From: a virus
Length of the DNA: 64,000 nucleotides
Direction: 5' to 3' (one strand)
Virus record (IMG/VR): IMGVR_UViG_3300027833_000015
Coordinates: 1-64,000 of that record
A model generated the notes under the pieces. That model was given only the letters and a program-made list of their open reading frames with translations. It did not search any database and had not been told where the DNA came from. This document shows, in pieces, positions 57,335 through 64,000 of this stretch (position 1 is its first letter; each line of letters opens with the position of its first letter). The position numbers were made by a program, and so were the translations under genes.

Positions 57335-57981
57335 GACTCAGAAATATCCTCGATCAACATCTCTGCCATTTGCTTGCCAGTTTCATCTGGATTAAACATG
57401 TATGCTATGGTTGCACGGAGGCAGTTGGTGCTTGCTGCGTGGTACATCAACTTGTCTTGCTCGTCATATGTACCATAATATCCAAACTTGCACTGCCAAC
57501 CTTTAACATCAGGCACGACAACATGTTCGTTGGTGATAGGGTCGATGTATTCAAATTGTCCGTCACCTTCAGATGACCATGTAAACAGCACATTATATCC
57601 AGGAGCGTTTGCATTGTTGTGCCAAGAAATAAACCCACCAGCAGGGTACACGGCACTCAGAGCATTGTTCCTTGTGCCTGCCCATGCTTGCAGGTCTTCT
57701 TTAATCGCTAGTGCTGGTTGGGTGACTTCATGCCAGTGGTCATGGTTTTTGCATGAGAAATTTGATGGAGAGATCTCACAACCAACCATCATTCCTGGAA
57801 ACCCAGAGTGTTGTTTGCCCTGACCCATTATATACTTCAGGTAATCTTCGTTACAAAACTCGTCACGTTTGGATGTGTCGCGATCCATTGCCACTTTATC
57901 GAATTCAATCATTTCGAATATGGGAATGAACCTATTGAGTATCTCAAGCAGTTCTGGATTTAATATGGGCACAGTCTTCAT
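57331..57981 (-). CDS. 2-oxoglutarate oxygenase-like protein with H-x-N in place of H-x-D
   Basis: 216 aa. FISWHNNANAPGYNVLFTWS (about 116-135) lies where dioxygenases have H-x-D; here it reads H-N-N. MYHAASTNCLRATIAYMFN supplies the distal His and Arg. The pattern WH..NAPGYN is one I recall from conserved cyanophage genes. The altered metal ligand may mean a changed activity or a binding role only. It overlaps the glycosyltransferase gene (ATGA). Confidence 0.65.
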   Translation of the reverse strand: MKTVPILNPELLEILNRFIPIFEMIEFDKVAMDRDTSKRDEFCNEDYLKYIMGQGKQHSGFPGMMVGCEISPSNFSCKNHDHWHEVTQPALAIKEDLQAWAGTRNNALSAVYPAGGFISWHNNANAPGYNVLFTWSSEGDGQFEYIDPITNEHVVVPDVKGWQCKFGYYGTYDEQDKLMYHAASTNCLRATIAYMFNPDETGKQMAEMLIEDISES

Positions 57982-58727
57982 AGTATAACATCACTCAGGT
58001 TTTTTGATGCTGCTGACGACATATGCACAAGTACTGTGTCATCGGGTTTGGGGAATTTTATGGGGTCAAGAATACTCCACCAATTCCACTTCTCATTATT
58101 GGCAAACTCTCCAACGATCAGACTGGCATACTTCGGTTCTTTATTGACCAACCACCACAGAGTGAATTGATCCCATATCGCTAGGCATCTCGGATACAAC
58201 TCGTAATCATACTCGCCTTTGTCGTTTAGTGGCCACCAATTACCTGACTGCTGCTCAACATATATGTCGTACCAATCCTGCATGAACTGATCAACGAGTT
58301 CGCTTTTTCTATATAGACAAACAGCGCCACACAATTCAAACTTACCTCCAGGGAAGTCGACATCTGCAAATATATGGTAGTGTTCGGGTTGAAGAGTCGT
58401 GTACACCATGTCGGAATCACCCAAATCGTCAAACACCTTTGAGATATCCTCATGGATAATTTCCATGTCGGCATCGATATAGAAGGTTATGTCCCATGGA
58501 CTATTTGCCATGCCCCAGAGTTTTGCGCGATAGTGATCGTCACAGAATAATATCTTATCTGCTTGGTCTGCTCGGTGGTCGAGGTATTTTTCTTCTACTA
58601 CAAGGCAGACATTTGCTTCTGGGTAGAAGTCTTTGATTCCATCAAGGAGGTTGCACGCCCAATCATAGTATATGGTTTCTCTCGAAGCAACTATGAGGTA
58701 TCCTTTAGTCTTTTTGCTCGGCATCAT
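57978..58727 (-). CDS. Putative GT-A glycosyltransferase
   Basis: 249 aa. GYLIVASRETIYYDWACNLL starts the fold; ITFYIDADMEIIHED (about 80-94) contains the D-x-D site; GAVCLYRKSELVDQFMQDW and YPRCLAIWDQFTLWWLV follow, as in GT8-type enzymes. Start is ATG at 58727, inside the upstream gene, without a good ribosome site. Next to tail genes; could glycosylate fibres. Confidence 0.7.
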   Translation of the reverse strand: MMPSKKTKGYLIVASRETIYYDWACNLLDGIKDFYPEANVCLVVEEKYLDHRADQADKILFCDDHYRAKLWGMANSPWDITFYIDADMEIIHEDISKVFDDLGDSDMVYTTLQPEHYHIFADVDFPGGKFELCGAVCLYRKSELVDQFMQDWYDIYVEQQSGNWWPLNDKGEYDYELYPRCLAIWDQFTLWWLVNKEPKYASLIVGEFANNEKWNWWSILDPIKFPKPDDTVLVHMSSAASKNLSDVIL

Positions 58728-59187
58728 AAGTCACAAATCCAATTCCATTTTCTTCCATAACGATTAGTTGCGCATACATGTTCAATTCTACAATGTTCTT
58801 TGAACGACGCAACTTGCTTTTGAGTGTCTTGTTCTTTGTATTAGATATCATGTCGATAGCAAGCATCTTGATCTTGGAGTCGAATAATCGCTCAAGTTCC
58901 TTTGCCTGTGCTTCTGCCTTATCGCGTGCACCTTTCTGCTCGCGCTCTCGTTCCTTTCGGTCACCCCTTTCCTTGGTGTTCTCGTCTATTTTATCTACAC
59001 CAATCACATCAAGTAGTTCGGTGAAGTCTGGATTCTCTTCGCCCTTTTCAGTAATTTTACGGACGGTGAGAACCTGGGATATTTTTCGACCATCTGCATC
59101 TTCGATTACAAGAATCGCTTCTGCGCAATCTTTTTCTTTAGTATTCCAGAATGCGTTATCTAACCAGTTTCGTGATTGTACTGCCAT
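58705..59187 (-). CDS. Predicted coiled-coil protein, 160 aa
   Basis: MAVQSRNWLDNAFWNTKEKD, then a beta region (AEAILVIEDADGRKISQVLTV), and a Lys/Glu-rich helix KERGDRKEREREQKGARDKAE (about 72-92) toward a helical C-terminus. Conserved next to structural genes in related phages from memory. TATAAATT late-type site about 30 bp upstream. Confidence 0.75.
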   Translation of the reverse strand: MAVQSRNWLDNAFWNTKEKDCAEAILVIEDADGRKISQVLTVRKITEKGEENPDFTELLDVIGVDKIDENTKERGDRKEREREQKGARDKAEAQAKELERLFDSKIKMLAIDMISNTKNKTLKSKLRRSKNIVELNMYAQLIVMEENGIGFVTYDAEQKD

Positions 59188-59217
59188 GATATACCTCCAT
59201 GATATATTTCAGTTTGT

Positions 59218-59225
59218 AATTTATA
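59218..59225 (-). promoter_or_regulatory. T4-type late promoter (TATAAATT)
   Basis: One mismatch to TATAAATA, about 31-38 bp before the ATG at 59187. Confidence 0.6.
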
Positions 59226-59245
59226 TATACGCCAACGAAAGACGG

Positions 59246-60892
59246 TTAATCGTCATACCGTACATACAGGGTGTATGTTTCTATAAGGGAAGATGTACTC
59301 TGAACGAGTTGGCCACCGTACTGCACCTGTCCCGTGAAATTCTGATTGATGAATCCTCTTGTACCGAGGAACGGGCGTGTGCCTTGGAAGTTTCTAGTGC
59401 CTTGGAAGTTTCTAGTGCCTTGGAAGTTTCGACTGCCTTGGAAGTTTCGAGTGCCTTGGAAAGATCGCGAACCTTGAAAACTCCGCGATCCAAGAAAGTT
59501 GGTGTTTCTAGCACCAATATAATATCGGGGTCCACTAAAGAAAGCAATGCGAGCACCCGCATATTGGATGTTTCGAGATCCAGCATAATATCCTACGAAC
59601 TGTCTCGTTCCAGCAAACTTTTCTTGACTGGCAAATTGTTGGAAAAATTGCTGTCCACCCTTACCGCTGTTTCGAACTCCCGCATACTGTACTTGACTTG
59701 CGAACTGTTGTGATGCGCTCACGTATGTTCCACCAAAGTCGCTGTTTACCGTCCCCCCGTATTGTCCGCTAAAAGCATTGAGGAACTGGTTGTAGTAATC
59801 CCCTAATATTCCACCATCCACCCACCTGTTGCCAGCGAAGTAATACTGTGGTTGCCCCACGAAATTCACGTTACCAACTGTCCACGAAGTTTGTACTCCA
59901 TTCGTCCATGATAACAATGCACTCGTATAGTCTGCTTGTGCACTTGCAAAGTCTGTTTGTGCGCTTGTAAAGTCTGCTTGTGCACTTGTATAGTCTGCTT
60001 GTCCACTTACGAAATACTCTTGTGGTGACTGGCGTGTTCCTGCATAATCTACATCGCCAACGTATTGTACTACATTAGTATCTCGACGTCTGTCTGTTGC
60101 TGTTCCTCTTGCTGTCCAAGACCCAGAATACCCAGCAGCGGTGGGAGTGCCTTGAGAAGATGAAAGTAATAGGTAGTCGCCTATGCCAGTGCTGGCGCGT
60201 AATTTCATTGTCAGATATGCATAATACTCTGCCATCTGTGCCTCTGTCAAACCCTTTACTGCGGGTTTTGAGGAAACCACATCGTACACTACGTTATTAC
60301 CAAGAGACCCTGCCCATGGAGCAGAGGTAGTTGGAGTGGAAAGATTGGTCTTTCTGTAGATGTCATACCCCACACTGCTTCCGTAGTCGTCTACGAAAAT
60401 GTTCTCGTCCCAAAGTTCATGTGTAGCAGCATCTGGGTTAGATGATGCGAGGACAAAAGTTCCAGGGTACTGATCGTCAATTGCCGTGCTGTATGACGCT
60501 TTGACTTCTAAACTCAACATGGCATCAGTCATTTTATATATCTGACCATCGCTGTCCGCAGAAAGAATCGGTGCAAACGAAGGCGATGTATATGCATCAT
60601 CTAACTGATGGAATGGGTAGGCAGTCTCAGTGTATTGTATTTCCGAGTTAGTTCCATGAGAACCAGTTGCAACATCATACTGCGTATCGGTCGCTGTACC
60701 TATGAGCGTGGATGTAGTTGCGTTGAAACATACAGATCCGTTGTAGCGATCAGTCGATGCTGCGTATGTATCTACGAGATACTCGCCTGCCTTTTCCCAT
60801 GCATATGCCAATGATGCGGCATTCACTTGCTCCAAATTTCCATCAGTATCTTTGATGGTCAAAGGATACTTTGTCATATGTTCTGATGACAT
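59246..60892 (-). CDS. Virion protein with FQGTRN/YAGxR repeats
   Basis: 548 aa. N-terminal MTKYPLTIKDTDGNLEQVNA domain, a helical AQADYTSAQADFTSAQTD stretch of seven-residue units, and a C-terminal half full of aromatic-Gly-Thr/Ser-Arg repeats (NFQGTRNFQGSR). It is a paralogue of the next gene upstream, with the same order of domains. Likely a tail-surface or fibre protein. ATG at 60892; alternative ATG at 60877. Confidence 0.8.
   Translation of the reverse strand: MSSEHMTKYPLTIKDTDGNLEQVNAASLAYAWEKAGEYLVDTYAASTDRYNGSVCFNATTSTLIGTATDTQYDVATGSHGTNSEIQYTETAYPFHQLDDAYTSPSFAPILSADSDGQIYKMTDAMLSLEVKASYSTAIDDQYPGTFVLASSNPDAATHELWDENIFVDDYGSSVGYDIYRKTNLSTPTTSAPWAGSLGNNVVYDVVSSKPAVKGLTEAQMAEYYAYLTMKLRASTGIGDYLLLSSSQGTPTAAGYSGSWTARGTATDRRRDTNVVQYVGDVDYAGTRQSPQEYFVSGQADYTSAQADFTSAQTDFASAQADYTSALLSWTNGVQTSWTVGNVNFVGQPQYYFAGNRWVDGGILGDYYNQFLNAFSGQYGGTVNSDFGGTYVSASQQFASQVQYAGVRNSGKGGQQFFQQFASQEKFAGTRQFVGYYAGSRNIQYAGARIAFFSGPRYYIGARNTNFLGSRSFQGSRSFQGTRNFQGSRNFQGTRNFQGTRNFQGTRPFLGTRGFINQNFTGQVQYGGQLVQSTSSLIETYTLYVRYDD
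59370..59500 (-). repeat. 18-bp tandem repeat coding FQGTRN/FQGSRN
   Basis: Repeats of ccttggaagtttctagtg (plus strand) and close variants, about six to seven copies. Likely variable in number. Confidence 0.85.
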
Positions 60893-60896
60893 GGTG

Positions 60897-62954
60897 TCAG
60901 GACTCAGAAACTTTACAATACAGGGTGTATGTCTCTAGGACTGTTGCTACTGCGGTCAAAGTGTCTCCCGCATACTGCTGGGAATTCTGACCAACGTATT
61001 CTCGAGTATACTGGCCAGCATATGTACCAGAGTACTGCGCTGAGTAGTTTGTAGGTACTGTACTCGGTCTCTGGATCGTAGAGTTTCTCGTATAAGTACC
61101 AGAGAATGTTCGCTGTCCAGTGAACGCTCCCGCATTATTTCGATACCCTGCGTATTGTTCGATGAATGTCCTCGAACCTCCAAACTGTCCGTTAGATCCA
61201 CCTTGTGCTGTTGTACGAGTACCAGCGTAGTTTGCTGCTCCCACATATCTCTCACTGATTAGACGCGACCCTGCATATTGATTGCCGTATGCTCTTTGTC
61301 CACCAAAGGATTGGTACGCAGTGTAATATCTGTTGCCACCGAACCAACGCTGGCCAGCATACTGAACCTGTCTTTGACCAGAAAATTGTCGGGTTCCAGA
61401 AAACGCTGCAAGGCGAACACCACTGAACTGTCGGGTTCCAGTGAACTGAGCGAATTTGGTGTAGTATCTGGGGACACCACCTCCCCAACCACTGCCCTTA
61501 CCGCCACCGCCAAAAGTGGTCGATGAGCGCGATCCAGCAAACTGTGTTTGACCACCGAAACTGCCATTGACAATACGGAGGAACTGGTTGAAGTAATTTC
61601 CGAGTCCAGGAAGGTTTACCCACCTGTTGCCAGCGAAGTTGGTGTTACCTTGTTGTGTTCCAACAAAGTAGTAGTATCCAGTAAAATAGTTGAAGCGTGC
61701 ATTGTTGCGAGTGCCAGCGAAGTATCCCAGATATTGACGCGAACCAGCGAATTGTTGGTATTGAATATTGACGAATGCGCGTGACCCAGAAAAGTTTCTT
61801 GTGCCAACATACTGGGTAGTGTATGTCCTCGAACCTAAATACTGGCCACTGTATGTGCGAGTAGAAACGAACTGAGTCGGTGCACCGTTCTGGTAGTTTG
61901 TTCGACTGCCTGAGAATGATAATAGTCGCTGGCCAGCATACTGCACTGGGACGTCAGCAGATGAAAACCCTGTATATTGACCAGTGTATTGTCCCGTGAA
62001 TTGTTCATTACTATATGATAGAAAAAACACAGAAGAATATTGGATAGATTCCAACACGTTTATTGTGTCTGATATAGTACCACGAGGTTGCCATGTGCCC
62101 GTTTCTCCTGTACTCGCAGGAGTTTGTGTAGAGGGTAATAGAACCATCTTACCGAGGTCGCTGAATACCCGAGCATGTCGGCATGCTTGTGCCATAGACA
62201 ACTCAAGGTTTGCTGATACGTTCTCTTTGATGTCATGTGTTTGATATGATGCATCGTCATCCGAAGGGAGAACAAGCAGGTTCATTTTCGCGGCATTGTA
62301 TGCAGACTGTTCAGCGGTTGTGCCGTCAGTCTTTCTATAGATGTTATATGGAGTTGATGTTGAAGCAGTCGTATCAGAGAAGGCAGAATTATTCCACACT
62401 TCCCATGATCCACCCTGCATAGCAGAGGGATTGGTGGTGCCTATACGAAACGAACCCACACTCTCTGTTGACAATGAATACTGCAACAGTCTCTTACCAA
62501 ACATTATAGTATAATCAGAGTCCATTTCACGGATGTCACCGTCAGAATCGACAGCAACTAATCTGCTGGCGAGCGATCCCGATTGTGTCGGGTAATCGAT
62601 ATGACTCAAACTATCACGGGCAGAACTATCATAACACTGGAATAGTGGAGTGGTGGTAGTTGAACTGCTCAGAGAAGTTCCTGGGTGTGTGCCAACTGCC
62701 TGATTGTAGAATGTGTCCGTGTACGAACCAATCTGAATCATGTCCGAATCCGCTACACGTGTCGCATAACGATCAATGGAACCATGATAGTTTCTGGCGT
62801 CATCATCAACCGTGCCAAGGTTACTGGCAGGATGATTATCTACAATATATTTCTCTGCGAAGATTGAGAGAGATTCTTCTTCTGCTGCTGTCAATGAGCG
62901 CAGGTCTGCGCCCGTACCCTTCAGCGTCAGAGGTATTGATTTCGAATGTGCCAT
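60897..62954 (-). CDS. Virion protein with GTRxFxGSR repeats, paralogue of the next gene
   Basis: 685 aa. Starts MAHSKSIPLTLKGTGADLRSL; a conserved head (about 1-300) with GSIDRYATRVADSDMIQIGS and NIYRKT, then a Gln/Gly/Tyr/Phe/Arg-rich region of YAGxR, FSGxR and YxGSR repeats (about 310-660), interrupted by GGGGKGSGWGGG. Ends ATVLETYTLYCKVSES, matching the end of the paralogue (LIETYTLYVRYDD). AGAGG before the ATG. Probably a tail adhesin. Confidence 0.82.
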   Translation of the reverse strand: MAHSKSIPLTLKGTGADLRSLTAAEEESLSIFAEKYIVDNHPASNLGTVDDDARNYHGSIDRYATRVADSDMIQIGSYTDTFYNQAVGTHPGTSLSSSTTTTPLFQCYDSSARDSLSHIDYPTQSGSLASRLVAVDSDGDIREMDSDYTIMFGKRLLQYSLSTESVGSFRIGTTNPSAMQGGSWEVWNNSAFSDTTASTSTPYNIYRKTDGTTAEQSAYNAAKMNLLVLPSDDDASYQTHDIKENVSANLELSMAQACRHARVFSDLGKMVLLPSTQTPASTGETGTWQPRGTISDTINVLESIQYSSVFFLSYSNEQFTGQYTGQYTGFSSADVPVQYAGQRLLSFSGSRTNYQNGAPTQFVSTRTYSGQYLGSRTYTTQYVGTRNFSGSRAFVNIQYQQFAGSRQYLGYFAGTRNNARFNYFTGYYYFVGTQQGNTNFAGNRWVNLPGLGNYFNQFLRIVNGSFGGQTQFAGSRSSTTFGGGGKGSGWGGGVPRYYTKFAQFTGTRQFSGVRLAAFSGTRQFSGQRQVQYAGQRWFGGNRYYTAYQSFGGQRAYGNQYAGSRLISERYVGAANYAGTRTTAQGGSNGQFGGSRTFIEQYAGYRNNAGAFTGQRTFSGTYTRNSTIQRPSTVPTNYSAQYSGTYAGQYTREYVGQNSQQYAGDTLTAVATVLETYTLYCKVSES

Positions 62955-62968
62955 GTACTAACCTCTGA

Positions 62969-63628
62969 TTATGGATTCAACAGAGTGCCAGCAGCGTTGT
63001 AGACATTGGGGATACGAGCATTCACCTCGTCTATTGCGCCATGCACTGTGTTGGCAGATATCTCACTACTACTTATACTACCTGTACCAGTGGTTGGCAG
63101 GGTGATTGAACCATAGAACTGCGAGTTGGCGTTGGTGAATCTGAGGGCATTCGTATTACTTGCGCCTGATTTAATTCTCAATTGCCCTGACGCTTGGGAG
63201 AGTTGTGCAAAGTTGACCCCACCATCTCTTAGTACAATGTCACCGCCATTAGCATCAAGGACGATATCATTTGGAGTGATAATAGAGAACGTGCTGGTTG
63301 CAGTAATATTGTTATCGCTGGCATCAAACACTGCTTCTATTTCGTTTATTGCAGCAACCAAGTTCGACTTGTCAGTGGTGTCCAGAGTAGAGATAACTCC
63401 AATCTCTATATCATGTTCGTTGATTGCATCTATAAGACTCTTGGCGGTTGTGGTGATTCCTGTGAGAGAGAATACAGAACTTCCTGGAAGTGGACCAAAT
63501 GCTGAGTCGAGATATGCCAAGTCAGAATCGAGTTGGGTGCGACCAAGGTTAAGTTTGTCGACCAACTGTTGGAATGTGTCTGTGGTCTGATATATCGGTT
63601 GGTCTTTTGGTTGCCATTCAATGGTCAT
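62969..63628 (-). CDS. Tail-fibre-like structural protein, 219 aa
   Basis: Starts MTIEWQPKDQPIYQTTDTF; KSLIDAINEHDIEIG and LVAAINEIEAVFDA are the head-binding helical repeats seen in fibre proteins, followed by Gly/Thr-rich strands and NARIPNVYNAAGTLLNP at the end, alike the end of the fibre at 52316 (YDLAGNLLNG). AAGGAAAA before ATG; TATAAATA at 63785. Confidence 0.8.
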   Translation of the reverse strand: MTIEWQPKDQPIYQTTDTFQQLVDKLNLGRTQLDSDLAYLDSAFGPLPGSSVFSLTGITTTAKSLIDAINEHDIEIGVISTLDTTDKSNLVAAINEIEAVFDASDNNITATSTFSIITPNDIVLDANGGDIVLRDGGVNFAQLSQASGQLRIKSGASNTNALRFTNANSQFYGSITLPTTGTGSISSSEISANTVHGAIDEVNARIPNVYNAAGTLLNP

Positions 63629-63629
63629 C

Positions 63630-63860
63630 TTATTTTCCTTCTACCAGAGTTTGTATTAGTGCTTTGAGTTCTGCCATCTCATCCTTCAGGGAAGAGATCT
63701 CGGTCTTCATATTATCTTTTGTTTCTCGTTCTTGTATTGAAAACTCCTTGCGCTTTCGTGCAAGGAGTATATCATCTTCGTTAGTATTTATAACGGTTCC
63801 TGTCTCTATATTCTTATACCAACCAGACATACCCTTTACTTTGACAAGGTTCGCTTCCAT
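63630..63860 (-). CDS. Small coiled-coil structural protein, 76 aa
   Basis: MEANLVKVKGMSGWYKNIETGTV, then a coiled-coil (MKTEISSLKDEMAELKALIQTL). The ATG at 63860 overlaps the stop of the partial gene (TAATG). Similar short KVKGxxGWYK proteins are conserved in marine T4-like phages. Confidence 0.8.
   Translation of the reverse strand: MEANLVKVKGMSGWYKNIETGTVINTNEDDILLARKRKEFSIQERETKDNMKTEISSLKDEMAELKALIQTLVEGK
63785..63792 (-). promoter_or_regulatory. T4-type late promoter (TATAAATA)
   Basis: Exact TATAAATA inside the 76-aa gene, about 157 bp before the fibre-like gene start at 63628. Confidence 0.5.
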
Positions 63861-64000
63861 TACGTGAGAGCAATGGAGCGAATAGACTGCAATATGGGTG
63901 CCTGACAATTGTTGGATGTCTTCATAACAACCTTCAACTGAAACGATACAAAGGAGGGCAGGTCGCCATCTTCGCCACCAATGAGGTACTTGTACTCAGA
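63860..64000 (-). CDS. Partial virion protein (C-terminal 46 aa)
   Basis: Frame open from the window edge to TAA at 63860-63862; contains LPSFVSFQLKVVMKT and ends SIRSIALT. The F-x-V-K-V-V-M-K-T ... R-x-I-A-L pattern is familiar from the C-termini of large structural proteins of marine T4-like phages. Identity not settled. Confidence 0.7.
   Translation of the reverse strand, partial: SEYKYLIGGEDGDLPSFVSFQLKVVMKTSNNCQAPILQSIRSIALT

Noticed and set aside
59370-59500. CRISPR or iteron array
   Set aside because: 18-bp units run without spacers and encode FQGTRN in the virion gene.

Overview
The window is part of the genome of a large T4-like myovirus (Straboviridae/Kyanoviridae-type). Nearly every real gene lies on the minus strand, so the natural reading direction is from 64000 down to 1. 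The T4 core is plain in the translations: gp13-gp23 with gp67 and gp68, gp41, gp43, gp44, gp45, gp46, gp47, gp55, gp62, UvsX, UvsY, UvsW and RegA. Gene order, ThyX, several 2-oxoglutarate oxygenases, a MoxR/VWA pair and many small conserved genes recall marine T4-like phages. There are no photosynthesis genes. A lipoprotein signal, a secreted hydrolase and a YadA-type outer-membrane anchor point to a Gram-negative host; I cannot name the host.

Layout in transcription order. 64.0-51.5 kb: virion and tail-fibre-type proteins, several highly repetitive, with a glycosyltransferase and an oxygenase-like gene. 51.4-46.2 kb: neck gp13, gp14, gp15 and terminase gp16, gp17, with a 2OG oxygenase between gp15 and gp16. 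46.1-38.3 kb: sheath gp18, tube gp19, portal gp20, prohead core gp67 and gp68, protease gp21, scaffold gp22, capsid gp23; rho-independent terminators follow gp19 and gp23. 38.1-31.6 kb: a tube-like protein, UvsY, UvsW, late sigma gp55, gp47, gp46. 31.6-26.6 kb: a tightly coupled operon with a TET/JBP-like dioxygenase, a DUF3310 protein, a class II amidotransferase, a GNAT-like protein, an amino-acid:DNA-transferase-like protein and a P-loop kinase. This looks like a DNA hypermodification pathway. 26.6-22.7 kb: a MoxR ATPase, a VWA/zincin-like partner and a 76-aa protein, each behind a copy of the same promoter cassette. 22.6-21.1 kb: a YadA-like adhesin. 21.0-6.5 kb: replication (gp45, gp44, gp62, RegA, gp43, a PrimPol-like primase, ThyX, UvsX, gp41), one tRNA-Asn and glycosyltransferases. 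6.5-0 kb: small early genes plus two exported enzymes (a metzincin lipoprotein and an SGNH hydrolase).

Regulation is readable. About thirteen sigma70-type promoters (TTGACA, 16-17 bp, TAnAAT, often followed by AGAGT) precede early operons, several with the -35 box on the stop codon of the gene before. T4-type late promoters (TATAAATA, and a CTAAATA variant) precede structural genes and uvsW. Genes are packed with ATGA, TAATG, GTGA and TTGA overlaps.

The most striking observation is that three enzymes of the putative modification operon end in the same kind of peptide (L-[E/D]-x-F-F/L) that ends DNA polymerase gp43 and late sigma gp55. In T4, the gp43 and gp55 tails bind the gp45 sliding clamp. 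This suggests a hypermodification pathway tethered to the replication clamp.
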